DNA of 64,000 bases. It comes from Antedon mediterranea (Eukaryota > Echinodermata > Crinoidea > Comatulida > Antedonidae). Numbering within the stretch: position 1 is the stretch's first letter; the number at the start of each line of letters is the position of its first letter. The notes beneath the pieces are model-generated. The model searched no databases and was not told the origin of the DNA. It saw nothing but the letters and a program-made list of their open reading frames with translations. Location: assembly GCF_964355755.1 (NCBI RefSeq), contig NC_092674.1, forward strand, positions 31,112,001-31,176,000, written 5' to 3'. The translations under genes were made by a program, and so were the position numbers. Shown one piece after another: positions 11,484-24,534 of the stretch.

Positions 11484-12702
11484 ACGAGTTAAGAGTACCT
11501 TCACTTAGGACTGTTATACAACAATCGCTCTAAAGGGAACTATACGCCTACCTATTTACCGCCATGCATCATTCGGTTGTTTGTGAAACTGTATCCAGTC
11601 TCTTTGGAATTCCGAGTTGAGTAAATCATGGCGGCAGATCATTATGAAATCTATACAATGCTCCGCGCTCTCCTTATCACCCATATCTAGCTGGAGACGG
11701 AGCTGTCATCTACAGCTAACGTTGTGTGTTTGAAATACTAATATGTGCGCATGCATAATTGAGCAATTGCAAGTAAAAACTAAACGAAATATACATAAAT
11801 GATTGAAAGGATCGACTGAATGAAAAAAGAAAACACAATCGGCAAGACATACAGTATCATGAAACCAAGCACGGCATTTGTGTGGGGTTGGATTAGGGGG
11901 AGGGAAGTGGGTTTGCAGATTGGGCCTACGGTAGTACTGTATACTAAAACAGTGGCTATAGTAATTTTATAACGAGATATAAATTACCTATTTATACATA
12001 CTGTAAAAACAAATATAACTTTGAATTTACATTATACTGTACAGTATGTACAATAACACTATACATAGTAAGCTGTATACACACTCTCTCCGCCTCTAAA
12101 ATGTTTCTGTTGATATTAGAACGAACGTAGTGTTACAGTAATTACAAAAAGAGGTTAATATTGTAATTAAACATGCCTCGTATTAAGTCCACTTGATTGG
12201 TACAACGTGAATACGAGTGTAACCATCAAGTGTATTTATATGCAAACCATTTATCACGACATGTAGAACATTAGTAACGATGTGATCGGGATAATCCACC
12301 TCAAGGACGTTGAGTTTGTGCTCAGATAATGTATTAACCCCAACGTACTGGGCCTTATTGTCATTCATTTAGTCGAGTATTTTATTTAATCGTTTAATAT
12401 TGTAATATTGCACGCCATGTGACCCACAATCGTCCAATCAAATGACAGGCATTTATTTAGGTGTTATTACTATTTTATATTAACCATAAATCATGTAAAA
12501 TCAATAATGCAGGATATTTGTTTCATTTTTATTCGACATCAAAATTGTCATTGGACCCCAAAGCAACAGTCACCATAACATGATATTTCTGGGGCCCAGA
12601 AGAACTACATAGAATTATTTATAAATATGCAATATACATTTAAAATTTAAAAACATATAAAACTGATCTTCTGACTGTACACAGTTCACAGTGATATTAA
12701 AT

Positions 12703-12782
12703 AATATTGTAGGCCTATTTACAGTAGTGTATAGATTAGTATAATATTGTAGGCCTATTTACAGTAGTGTATAGATTAGTAG
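12703..12782. repeat. Direct duplication, 41-bp unit, two copies
   Basis: The segment containing GTAGGCCTATTTACAGTAGT and GTATAGATTAGTA occurs twice head to tail with no differences, separated only by TAATATT. Exact identity implies a recent event or slippage. Confidence 0.9.
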
Positions 12783-15700
12783 AAGCATCACAGAACTATA
12801 TAGTAGCTTTGTGCAATTCGCAATATATTTAGAACTATATGGTAATTTCAGTTTTATAATGTTTATTTAGAATTGATAACGAGTCCAAACTGCACGGAAA
12901 CAGACTGATTATTTGCATCGTGATTCGCTCATTAATAATGTGTTTGTACATACTGTACGCTACCATAAATTCATAATTTAAAACATACTGGCCTATCTGA
13001 ATATTAATATTTAGAGATAAATAACATACAGTTAGCTTAGGCTATTTATCAATGAAAGAATGTTTTAAAAACCCCACATTTTCTACAAACGCGTGTCAGT
13101 TATACTGTACAGTATGTGATCGTACGAAATATCACGAAACATTAAAATTCTAAGATATCACAAAAATGCATTATCATATTAATTTGATTTTCTCCGTAGA
13201 AATTCTTTTCTGAAACTAATCAAAGATGAATAGTGTTGAGGAGATAGACAGACATGATGAATAATGCTACATTTCAATGTGTATCCGTTTCCATGACACG
13301 CATGGAAAATTCAATCAAAGAATAAGGGGTTGATGAGACACTGTGACGAAGGAGGCGTCTTTCGAATAACAGACTATCTCTGGGGTGTTTAATTGCAGGG
13401 GATTGTGTTAAGCATTAATAATAATGTTATGGCTTTAAGAATATCAGCTCACAGTGTATTACGGTGCTGTAGTTAAACAATAACATTGAAATAGCATAAT
13501 CTAAGTAAGCAATGCGATTTAACTATATAGACCTATATAGCCTAAACTACAGTAAAGCATTTGTTTTTGTTTTTTTTAAAGAGTGTTTTGCGAAGATTCG
13601 TTCCACAGTTAGGCCTACAAGAAGAAAAGACTTTACTCAAAAAATAAGAAGACGATGTTAATTTAATCAAGGTAACATTTGCAACCTTCCCCTTACATTG
13701 AACTTTGACATTGAACTCTTCCTAACTGTACAGTATTATTTGTGACTGGAAATATATTATTTTACCGCCACTTAAAGGCAAAATAATAACTCAAATTCAA
13801 GCCGACTATATAATACTGTATATTATTCATACAACAATTGTAAATATAGGACACGAACACGTACGTTATACTTATAAATATGTAAATCGATTCGTCTTGT
13901 AGTCGTACATTCGCATTTATATTAATCATAGAATTCTTAATCACATTTTGTGAACATTGCAGAATATTAATTTAATTTGTTTTCATATCCGTTGAACGCT
14001 TTTGGTTATTTTAATAAATTAGCAATCTTAAATTTCTCTTTATTTGTGTACGTAATCAACACAAATCGAAATTCATGTGATTTTTATGTTTAAACTAAAC
14101 AAAAACCAGAACTGCTAAATATCTAAAGAGAAGTCCCCCACAACATTGGAAACATACCGTACTTAATGATTAACTTAAACTGAACCACGGTGTAGAACAT
14201 ACTGTACGTAGCAATAAATTGGTTTATAAACTCTATAAATATAACACTACCGGGACAGACAAGAAAATCACCTTTAATGTCGGTTTGTATCCAATATTAA
14301 CCTTGAGTATGTATTCCCGGGTTGTTAGACGCTTTTAGCGTTCCATAGTAGAATAGGCCCTCGGGTGGTAGTCGTGCGTTCGCGGTCGTAACGAGCGTGT
14401 AATGACCAGATGTAGAAGTTTCTGCACGTACCCTGAGGACATTACCTTACACTCTGGTTAGCATCAACCAAAACAACCGATAATAACAACGGAATATGTA
14501 AAAAACGTATACAAATATTAACACCCTATATTAGTTATGGTGACTTAATTTGGAAAAGCAGCATAATAATGTACATTTATAAATTCGTAGTTGGGTGGGA
14601 CCTTCATTCAAAAACGACGAAAAATCAATTTAACTAGTCTAGATAGAAATACAGTATTTTCTAAATTAAACGAAACGAAATTGAGATATTTAGTTGTGTA
14701 TTAGACCTTTTTAAACGTTGAATAATGTTTTTCTTTTATAAACTGAATAAGTAATTCCTAAAATATAGCTGATATATATATATATATATATTGATATCTA
14801 CAAAACAAATACACCGTTTGTGTTACTCCATGGTCTAGTCGAGGGCGTTATAAACAAAATCTGTATACTATTTATGAAGACTGTAATAATGACAATGATC
14901 GCAGTCATTATGATGATGTCATACTGCAGAGAAGTGATGCGTATACGCGTGGTGTTACGTAATAGCGCGAAAAGCGACGAGAACGCGATACTTCAACAAG
15001 CAACAGTTATTATAAGTCCTTAATACCACCAGTGCGGTAGTAGAAGTGTGCCTCGGGATTATTTTAACATTTTCAACAGGCAGATATTCAAGCTTATGGC
15101 TATTACGCAAACGACTTTAAACGATAAATGTATAAAATTCCCAAGTTTTGTATAATAAATATTGTACGTAAAAGACTTGCTGCGTAGGCCTATATATTTC
15201 GCATAACATTAAAGAAACATAGCCATCTTATGAATCATGCATGCATAGAAAATCAAACTTAAAAAACAGGCGAATGAGTTGTTTTTCTACAATTTTTTTC
15301 TCAATACAGTACTCTCAAAATTAAGCAAATTTGTGAATTTTTCTAAGTTTGTATTGTTTGATTACTTTCACTATTTCCTTTTACTAGGCCTACTGTCTGA
15401 ACAAATTCATACAAATGCATAGTTTTTTTGGTTGAATTGTGGAGAACAATCATCATCATTATCATGGACGTTTTACTCTGTATCAGTGTCGTCAAGTCAG
15501 AGTGCACACACTATCGATAGCGTTTTTGATTTTATTGAAACGGACATTTAGTTGAATCATCGTTGAACATTACGCGTGGACGACAAATTAACTTTATGAA
15601 AAAACCGCGAATAATTAAGCTGTTAGAAGAGAGAAACTAGCAAATAGCGACTGGCCCTTGACTTTCCCTCCCCTTGGATTACTAACGATGGTGAATAAAA

Positions 15701-18700
15701 TTGCATTTAGCGGTAAGATTTCTTTTTAAAAATTGTCTCGTCTTTATGTCTAACAAGATATTGTACTATAATGAACAAGCATCGAACGTCAAGTTTACGA
15801 AGATTCTTGTCTGCTATCATAGAACAGGCGTCATCCATCATAAAGCACTCATAACATGCTAAAAATCAAGGCCTAATACGCGATCACATGTGACAAGGAG
15901 GATTCGGACATGGGCCTATGTTGCAAGGACACGGGCCCAACCAACCATGCAAGCAGTAATGTGTGCACAAAAAACCCATCACAAATGAATGGGGACAACC
16001 AAAATATTAAATCGGAATGAATGAAAAAAAATTGACGTTTTGTCATATCAAGTTGTACATTCGCGCGTATTACGCACGCCGAATTGCTCGCGCATCCCAC
16101 CCACTGACACGTGATCACGTGAATATACATATGAAGCTACTTTGGAATAAAGGTCGTTTGGGGGTGGGGACGCAAATGAAAAATTTACATATCCCATACT
16201 GTAATGTTTTTAATAATACTTAGGCCTACTGTTTAAGTTTTCATTTTTCACGCTTAACCACAGGATACCACTGTTGTTTAAATCCAATACTTAATATATC
16301 GATAGTCAGTGCTGTAATTATGGCAGTATTCCTAGTAAAATCACAGTGGCAGTGAGTGGTTGATATGCATCTCCCAACTAATTCTCTCTCAGTCAGTCGG
16401 GTATACGATTAATAGCTAAATCCTATAAGATTGTGTACTGCGATTAAAAGGTCAGTTTGTAACCGAGAAATAAAATTAAAAATATTATAATACGACATAA
16501 CCTCTTTATATTTAACTGCATATTATAGTAATAGCAGGGAGTTGGTAATAGTAATGAATAAGTAAATTAAAATAAATTACTAATTACTCAATTAATTACT
16601 TTAAAGTCAATTAATGGAGCATTCGTTTATTACTGATTGAGTAAGTAATTAAATGAACCAATACACTGGCTGGATATTCAATACTATTCATAGCATAAAG
16701 ATATAGTAAATAGTCATAATTGTGGATGAATGCTTAAACAACTGATACAAATATTCACCAATACACTGTACCTACTTTATTGAATGTTAGATTGTCTTAA
16801 ATAATTCTTAAACGTAAGTTTTCTTATTTTTTATTACTTATTACTCTACTGTATACGTTGTATTTTTCTTACTGAAATGCAAAATATTCATCATTACATT
16901 GTTACAAGTAAATATAATATTTTCAATATTTCTTACCAATGATGTCAATAGCATATCCGATGTAAATATACCAATATCTTGTAATGATGTCCGTCGATAT
17001 TTCACAATAAAACAACGATCGAGTGTAACAAGGAAAATATTGAATTCCACACAAAAATGTTCCAACTCGTAATAGTAGAAATAATTCCAAAAAACTCTTT
17101 GCTATGTTATCAAATGAAATAAAATGTTAGTAGCAGTTCAATAAAGAAACAAAAAAACAATATTGAGTCCCTTTCAAATTGGTTGTTAGCTTATGAATGA
17201 AACGGTGTACCCTAGATTGTAAGCTTAGTACGACCGTCCGTTCAAACACTCATCGGACTCGTCCATTATTTAAGCACAACCCACTGGTATACGTCACTGG
17301 TATACGTCACTGGCTCCTCCTCTTTAACCAGTATGCCTACCTGTCCTCAAATATAACACTGTTCATACATATATTTGTAAACATTGTTGTTTTATATTTT
17401 AATTATAAAATATAAATTTGTTTTATATAAATGAAAAACACTTTTTATTTTTACTAAAATATTGATTATTTCTTATTATGAATATTAAATTGTTTATAAT
17501 TATAATAATTTGATGGATATATTAATCTTACATGTTTTAAATGTCTATAGCATAATGAATAAAAGCATATTATATTATGTTACCATGGACCTATTTATGA
17601 AATTTAAAAGAAATACTAAGAATCCAACCATGAGAAATGGAATATCTGTAGGAATCCTCTAAGTTAGGAATACAACGTGCACGGTCTTTTAATTTACCAT
17701 GAATTTACCAACAGATCTTTCATAAACATATTTTATTATTTTTTCGCTGTAATAATTATTTTTTAGATTTCTATATTATTATATATATCATTAATACAGT
17801 CTAATCAGTATAGGGGACTCGTTACGCACACAACTTTGACCTTCAGACTAAGCCAAACAAACGTCTTTAGAAGAATAAATAATAGCTTTCTTTAAAATAA
17901 TTGAACGTGGTCAAAGTACATTTCAAATGATTTACCTCAAACAAGTAGCCGCTCGAGCAGAAACATCCCTCCACAAAAAAATAACCTTTTCCGTTTGTTA
18001 AAATGTTGGGCCCTTTCATCTGCTCAGTTTCCCCTGACTAAACTGGAGGATTTGTGAGTCCGCAGGTGGAAACCGTCAATCAAGTTTCTTTGGGTTTGGC
18101 CTACAAAGTTGATAAGCCTACCTATAGGCTGTTTACTTATTTACGACCTACTATCGGTCACTCTTTGTTCACTGTGAGCAATTATCGCTTTGAAATTAAA
18201 AAGATATTGAAGTAAAACAATTATTATATTTGAATAAGATTATAACTACTTTAGAAAATCTGCTAGTAAAGTTTGCGAGTAAATAACAGAAGTTTTCGAG
18301 ACAATGTTTAACCCTGGCCTTTTGGTTTGTACGCAGTCGATACTAGGCCTACTTCACATGTTCATGTTTGAGGAAATTCATGTTTGAATGTAGGGCAAAC
18401 AAAAACCCAACTGATTTATATAAGGAACATTAAATACATATTCATTTTATATAATGCTATTTGTAAATACATTTTATTTACAAATTGGAAATTCATCTGG
18501 TATCCATTAAATTGATGAATTTAAGTATCATTCGGAATTATACATTTGTGTATGGTATTATAATGTAGTTGATTCACCTAAAAGCGATTGTGCAGCCATT
18601 GTAACTGTTATTGATTGTAAATGTTAGAAATAAAGTTTGAGGCAGTGAACTAACCTCGATATTAGAGATTGTCTAACAGTACAGATAAACAAATATTTGG

Positions 18701-19079
18701 GAAAATGAACTTAAAACCGGTATCTGCCCTATATGTGTATAAGTACAACAATAGACGATAACAACCAGATATTTATTTCTCTTTTTATATTCCAAAGAGG
18801 CAGTAGGCCTACTGTACGTATATACATTTTGGTTTTATGTGGTGGCGCTATTTGAAATTTAAAAAGAAATGTACTGTAGTTGCATTGGAATATTATTACT
18901 CGATTGTTTCGATAAAATAATACTAGGAAAATAGGTATGTTTTAATGAATCCTTCAGAAAATTATAACTGAAGCCCAATGTTAAATATTGAGAGTTCAGT
19001 GCAGACAAGTTACCAGTTCGAGTTTGTCATTTTCTATGTTTTACTGTTTGTATTCTTCGCTTTGTACTCAAGTTCATTG

Positions 19080-19206
19080 TCACTATGCTGCCTCTCCCAG
19101 TGGATAGACGCTGGCCCAGGAAGCCACTGTGCTGCCTCTCCCAATAAACCCTTTGTCACTATGCTGCCTCTCCCAGTGGATAGACGCTGGCACAGGAAGC
19201 CACTGC
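19080..19206. repeat. Imperfect direct duplication around CTGCCTCTCCCAGTGGATAG
   Basis: Two copies of a block of about 55 bp (TCACTATGCTGCCTCTCCCA ... GGAAGCCACTG) are separated by a third, shorter CTGCCTCTCCCAATAAACCC piece. The block is GC-richer than its surroundings. The overlapping 78-codon plus frame (18978-19214) is explained by this repeat and is not called as a gene. Confidence 0.8.
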
Positions 19207-19515
19207 TTATGTAACATATTCATTTTGAACGACAGGCGTTATTACGTTGCAAAATTCACGTAAATAACGTTCTTTGTTTTACCGTTACGTCACTACTACC
19301 CGCATTTTTTACTTCCCTTCGCACCAGGGAGTCACTCTTCCATGCGCACACTAAACAAAGGTAAAAAAATGATGTACAGCAGTTTATATTTATACATTAT
19401 CGTATGTTATATTTAACTTTTAGAGACTTATTTCTCCATGGAGTGAGTGCAGAAATGTGTTATATTGAACTCGTACAACAACATTTCAAATGGGCCAGTA
19501 AAATGAAAACGTAGA

Positions 19516-19550
19516 ACCATGGACCTATAAATTAGTTATAGGTCCATGGT
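19516..19550. repeat. Palindrome ACCATGGACCTATAA / TTATAGGTCCATGGT
   Basis: A perfect 15-bp inverted repeat with a 5-bp centre. The half-site ACCATGGACCTAT also occurs alone at about 17583 and 31188, suggesting the ends of a small dispersed element. Confidence 0.75.
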
Positions 19551-20287
19551 AGAAAACTTAAGAAAACTAAAACTCACCGGTGTCGTAATCGTCAAATAAA
19601 TCAAATAATATATATTATACAAATAAATAATGTTGTAACAGTCCTGATTTTATACCGGATAAGAATACTATGTCTTGATAGTGAAAAGTGTTTTCATATT
19701 TACCGTCGACAATAATTTTAATATGAATGTATGGAATGTTTTGAAAGCATTAAGTTTTTCGGAAATCGACCAACCTTACGCTGAATTCGTTTAGCGTGTG
19801 CGAGAGGGTAATGCGAGGGTCGGTCAGTCACTCGTTTGGGTACGGTAGGGGGGCCAGGTAATCACTGTAACTAACGTTCAACAGTCTAGAATGATTAAAA
19901 CAGAAAGTTATGAAATAGTACAGGCCTGTTATAACGAAATTTATAGAGGCGAACGTCCGAAACACACCGACCGCAGTATATGTCGCGTTCTTAGAGGCCT
20001 ATAATACTTTTTACGTGATTTTACAGTGGAGGCGTGTTGGAATTATTGTGATGATGTTGTAGGTGTCGGGGAAATAGTTATGTTCATCATTTAGTGATGT
20101 AAAGTTCCTTCTTAATTATTTGTATGATTATTCTGTTTCTGAGCTAGTCTTAAAAAGATAAAGGTTAGAAGCAGACATGCTTATTAAATTACCGCATTTA
20201 TAAACGTTGAGTTAATAATTAACAAGAAGCATTAATATGTTGAGTTTTTTATTACATTAATACGTATACCTCTGGATTTACACTTGA

Positions 20288-20466
20288 GCTTGGTTTCCAC
20301 TAGGACGCAACGCAAGGACGTAAAACACAACGCAAAGATGTAAAACGCAACGCAAGGATGTAGACCAATGACAAGCGACAGTTCGCATAAGTCATCGCTT
20401 GTGATTGGTCAACTCACGTACGTTGCGTTACGTCCTTGTGTTGCGTCTCTGATGGGTACCAAAGCT
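20288..20466. mobile_element. Family B MITE, copy 3 (most complete)
   Basis: The ends are inverted copies: GCTTGGTTTCCACTAGGACG on the left and a matching GTCTCTGATGGGTACCAAAGC on the right. Inside lie tandem ACGCAACGCAAGGA(C/T)GTA blocks, then CCAATGACAAGCGA, then GCTTGTGATTGGTCAACTCA. The whole element folds on itself. It has no coding capacity. Confidence 0.8.
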
Positions 20467-20842
20467 TTACTTAGCATTGCATACCCTGTATACTATGGAA
20501 TCTCTGTTGCATGAATAAATGACAGCTTGGCGCGCTATACCTGTACGTAGGTACAAGTTAGTCCGCCATTAGTTTTATTTCATCCACATTGACTTGCTGA
20601 TCACGGCCTACAAAGTGCGTTTGATTGCTTGACTGTAAATCTGTATTATCTTCTGATGAAAACAGAATGTGAAATGTCCTCTAGTACTTTATTAACTTAA
20701 TAAACGAACACATAGTTCAAACGAATTATGGTTCATTTCTTAGAATTTACATTTTTCAAGGAAAATATTACTGAGATAAATAGATAATAATTACGTGTAT
20801 TTTGGGCCTTAAGCCATGGAGTAATTATTCCATGCTTAAGCT

Positions 20843-20984
20843 AAGTTTGCACTTGTTCCGTTTCACGGAACGGAAGAGTTCACTTTCAATTCATTTGACA
20901 ACTGCGCCGTGTTCCGATCCGTGAAATCATGGAAAAATACTTTATTTCTCCATGTTGAAACGGAACAAGTGTAAATAGAACTTT
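20843..20984. mobile_element. Inverted-repeat element with AAGTTTGCACTTGTTCCGTTT ends
   Basis: The left end AAGTTTGCACTTGTTCCG is mirrored at the right by CGGAACAAGTGTAAATAGAACTT. The centre repeats the theme with CACGGAACGGAA and GTTCCGATCCGTG. At about 140 bp and non-coding, it is MITE-like. No second copy was noticed in the window. Confidence 0.6.
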
Positions 20985-22946
20985 ATATTCGATAGGCTTG
21001 TGCGTAACAGGCTATAATATCCTATATCAATTAACGACCATTTGCACTTGAATACATAAAACTAGGAAACTATACATGGAAATATTGTATTTCGTTTGGC
21101 TATGATACACTTGAGAGATATTACGTAATATTCGCCAAGGTATATATACTATATTGTCATAATATATGTATCTCATACCATTGATCGTGGAAATGAGCGA
21201 AGGGTGTTCGGAATCTTTTACAAAGTGCCGCGTACTCACACGTGGTTTCATTATAATTATCATAGTGACCTAAATTGCTTCAAATTATAACATTTCCGAA
21301 GAAGATATAACTATATCATTACACCATGGAGAAATGAGTTAGGATTCTCTATGCTTACACACATAAAAATAACTTAATAAACTTCTTTTTGGTATATGCC
21401 TCACCCTCCTTAAGTTCATTCTAACGTCATCATAATATGACGTCAAAAATAAGAAGATTAATATGCAAAGCTGATATGTCGAAACTCCCGAAGTATTCGC
21501 TCCGTGTCGAAAATCCAAATAATTCCACCAAATAAATCTGCAAACTGACCAATACTCCCTACTACATCCACGTCTGAACACCTTTATTGGAATACAGGTG
21601 TTTAACATGTACAGAGTGAGCCTAGGATCTCTGCGTGAGCTCTACTATTGGATTTAGATATAGCTCATTAAATCTTCAAAACTAATTGATTTCATGTCTA
21701 ATGTAACTTAAGACTAATTTAACTTGTCCTTCCTTAGGCTTTATTAATCTATGACTTCAATTACTACAACCTCGCAGATAGAAACACATCTCAAAATGTT
21801 TGTTCATTAATCTTGGGAGTAGGAGGAGGTTTATTTTGTCAGGCCGAGTGCAACATGTTTGTACAGTAACTTTGTTTTTATCGTGAGAGAGTCAAAGCTG
21901 GGAATTTTTTTATTGTCTGTTTGGGCCATCTTTTTGTCAACGGGAAAGTGTTTATTTTCGCGGCACTTTGTTGTTTTCTACCTGAAAAGATCGTCAATCG
22001 TATTCTATGCAAACAAAATTAAGTAAATGTTTTTTATTGTTATGAATATATTAATTTTCAGTCGGTTTATGGCTAGTCGGTTTAGAACTAGGCTTATATA
22101 AATGTTGATATTAAATGTACCGTGGGCTTAGCTAGAAGGTTCTCGAATTATTCTCATTTCGTTTTAACATTAAATCATTGAAATCGCCCAAAACATATGG
22201 ATTATTGGTCTCAAGTTTCGCTTTTAATTTCGTTTTGCGGTACCCAATAATGCGTTAGAAGAAATTTGATTAAACAACAGTCATGCTTTTTCATCTTGTA
22301 TGGAAAGACCAAGCTATGGGTGTGTTGTGATGTTTTCAGAAAGTACTGAACTACGCCCAGGCCATATATCGAAGATGCTCTCTAGGTGGAATGTCATCCT
22401 GAGATGAGTAGTAGTAATTAGTCTTGTTTATTTTATTTCATTTATATGTAATTTTTTACTTTCTATGGACCAGAGTTTCCGAAATAAAAGATTGAATGAA
22501 TGAATGAATATCCATATCATACCCATACCTTGTGTTAATGTTTTCGAAGTGGATTTATTATCGACAAATAAAACAGTGCCGATGACGGGAGATAAAACAG
22601 GTGAACGGACACCTTGGAAACAGCTACTGTAATAATTAATAATATCACTATCGGACTATTATTAGCTACCGGTATATAATCTATACAACTTGTGGTAGTT
22701 TTGCGCGTAGAGTTCGACACGTGGAATTAAGTAATAATTATATAATATGCATACAATATCGATCGCATTTTGTTCTTTTGTGAAATGCAAGTTACTCGTC
22801 CACGCCTATCATTGTGATAAAATGTTTAAGTTAAAAGACATAAGCATTTTACCTTGGTGTGGATATTATGATAAGGATGAAGAAATCAGCGTTTGTTATA
22901 TGTTCAAAGTACTATGCCCTCGTTGGCATATAAAACATGATTAAAT

Positions 22947-23210
22947 AGGCCTAATACGTATACTCAATAGGCCTAATACGTATACTCAATAGGCCTAATA
23001 CGTATACTCAATAGGCCTAATACGTATACTCAATAGGCCTAATACGTATACTCAATAGGCCTAATACGTATACTCAATAGGCCTAATACGTATACTCAAT
23101 AGGCCTAATACGTATACTCAATAGGCCTAATACGTATACTCAATAGGCCTAATACGTATACTCAATAGGCCTAATACGTATACTCAATAGGCCTAATACG
23201 TATAGGGCCT
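22947..23210. repeat. 22-bp satellite, 11 identical copies plus one variant
   Basis: Eleven head-to-tail copies of a 22-bp unit (AGGCCTAATACGTATACTC + AAT) are identical over 242 bp. The twelfth ends with a GGGCCT insertion before ACTCAAT. Each unit contains two short palindromes, AGGCCT and TACGTA. There are no spacers between repeats, so this is not a CRISPR-like array. Perfect homogeneity suggests recent expansion. Confidence 0.97.
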
Positions 23211-23261
23211 ACTCAATATTTTGTGCATATTTTTACTTTAATTTAGAGAACTTTCAGTAAA

Positions 23262-23370
23262 GGTCTGTCATGTGATGTGTCTATATATGTACATGATGAT
23301 ATCATATCACTACCATATTTTGGAACATCACGATTTTTTTGTCAAAATAGTTTGATAATGTAGACAGAGA
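23262..23370. mobile_element. Family A MITE, copy 3 (left end truncated)
   Basis: The core ATGTACATGATGATATCATA, the block ACTACCATATTTTGGAACAT and the right end TTTGATAATGTAGACAGAGA match family A. The left end is reduced to GGTCTGTCATGTGATGTG. It begins about 50 bp after the 22-bp satellite. Confidence 0.7.
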
Positions 23371-24199
23371 AATTTAATTATTCGTTTTATAGATTTCGTT
23401 CAGTTATTTTCCTCAAATTTCATTCCATAGTTTTTCTTATATTTTGTATTCGGATTTTAAAGACACGAAGCGTTTTCAGACGTTGTTTGTAAGAGCATAC
23501 CAAAATTGTATTTCAAAAGTTGTAAATTTAAAATGTAATCTTTTGTTACTAATTAGGCGTCTGTGATAACATTGTATAATAACGTCCTATCTGAATAAAA
23601 GTACCGTGTAGTATATAAACTTACCACCATAACAACCAATAAAAGAAACACAAAGGCAAATCGTATAATATTAGAAATTTAAAAAGCATATGATATCATA
23701 ATTACGAAAAAAAACTAAAATAAATAACAACCACAAGCCAATAAATTCTAATTTAATATTATATTAATATCGTTGCCATGGAATTGTCTGTTTTTTTATG
23801 ATCATTTCTTAATCACAATTATTATATGTTTCTTTATACATCAGCGTCTAATTCTCCTTTTGTTCGTTTTTAGTGTGTTCACTTTGGTAGATTGTTCGTA
23901 CAATATATCTACCAAGAGGCATGGTAGTTAATTACGACTCGTTTGTTATCAAAATAATAGTAAATATAATTTTTATTTATGAGATTATTATTATTATTAT
24001 TCAAGTTATTGTTGTAGTATTCCGTTCTCAATTCTGTCGATAAATAGTGACATTGTACATTTCTGGTTAATAACGCTTGTTCACCGACCAGTTAATACCT
24101 CCTATTATATACCGACCTATAACTAATAGGACCATGATTCAGCTGTCTCTGTCCAATGCAATTGTCTTGTTCTGAGTTCTTTTTTACTCACTCCTGCCT

Positions 24200-24213
24200 C
24201 CCCCCCCCCCCCC
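24200..24213 (+). repeat. Poly-C tract
   Basis: A run of about 13 C residues in AT-rich DNA. No other signal is seen here. Confidence 0.9.
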
Positions 24214-24428
24214 TTACAACCAAACTTAAAAACAACACTTCATAGGAGACTATGCATGGTTTATTAACGATGTGTTGTAAAAAAAGAGTTCTTTTAATGT
24301 TGATGAGATTATGAATGAAAATGTCAAAATATTGAGGCCCATCTTGGTTACAATATTAAGGCATTGCAAAAGCAAGGTTTTTAACCACATGTTGGAGGTA
24401 CAAACCTTTTGTTGAGCATTTTATACAG

Positions 24429-24534
24429 ACATAACTACTATATGTCACGTGGATTGGTCAGATGTTTTTACTACTCTGACGTAAGTTTACGTTATGCAAG
24501 TACATTTGAAAATACTAAGTATAGTAGTTATGTC
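24429..24534. mobile_element. Small inverted-repeat element (GACATAACTACTATA ends)
   Basis: GACATAACTACTATA at the left is mirrored exactly by TATAGTAGTTATGTC at the right, 106 bp apart. Inner blocks TTACTACTCTGACGTAAG and TTACGTTATGCAAG add partial symmetry. It is non-coding. The 67-codon plus frame overlapping it is discounted. Confidence 0.6.

Larger units (their letters stand above)
8876..22946. other. Gene-poor AT-rich stretch
   Basis: No gene can be supported across this 14-kb stretch. All open frames are short, AT-driven and lack motifs. Structure that can be seen includes family B copies (10278, 20288), a 41-bp direct duplication (12709), a TA microsatellite (14773-14790), an 80-bp duplication (19080), a short palindrome (19516) and an inverted-repeat element (20843). 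One 61-codon minus frame at 12183-12368 has a less AT-biased, protein-like composition (SEHKLNVLEVDYP...) but no recognisable family. Many CTGTACAG/ACTGTACAGT palindromes are scattered through it. Confidence 0.45.

Noticed and set aside
22947-23210. Regular short repeats resembling a CRISPR array
   Set aside because: The repeats are directly adjacent with no unique spacers, and the window is animal DNA.
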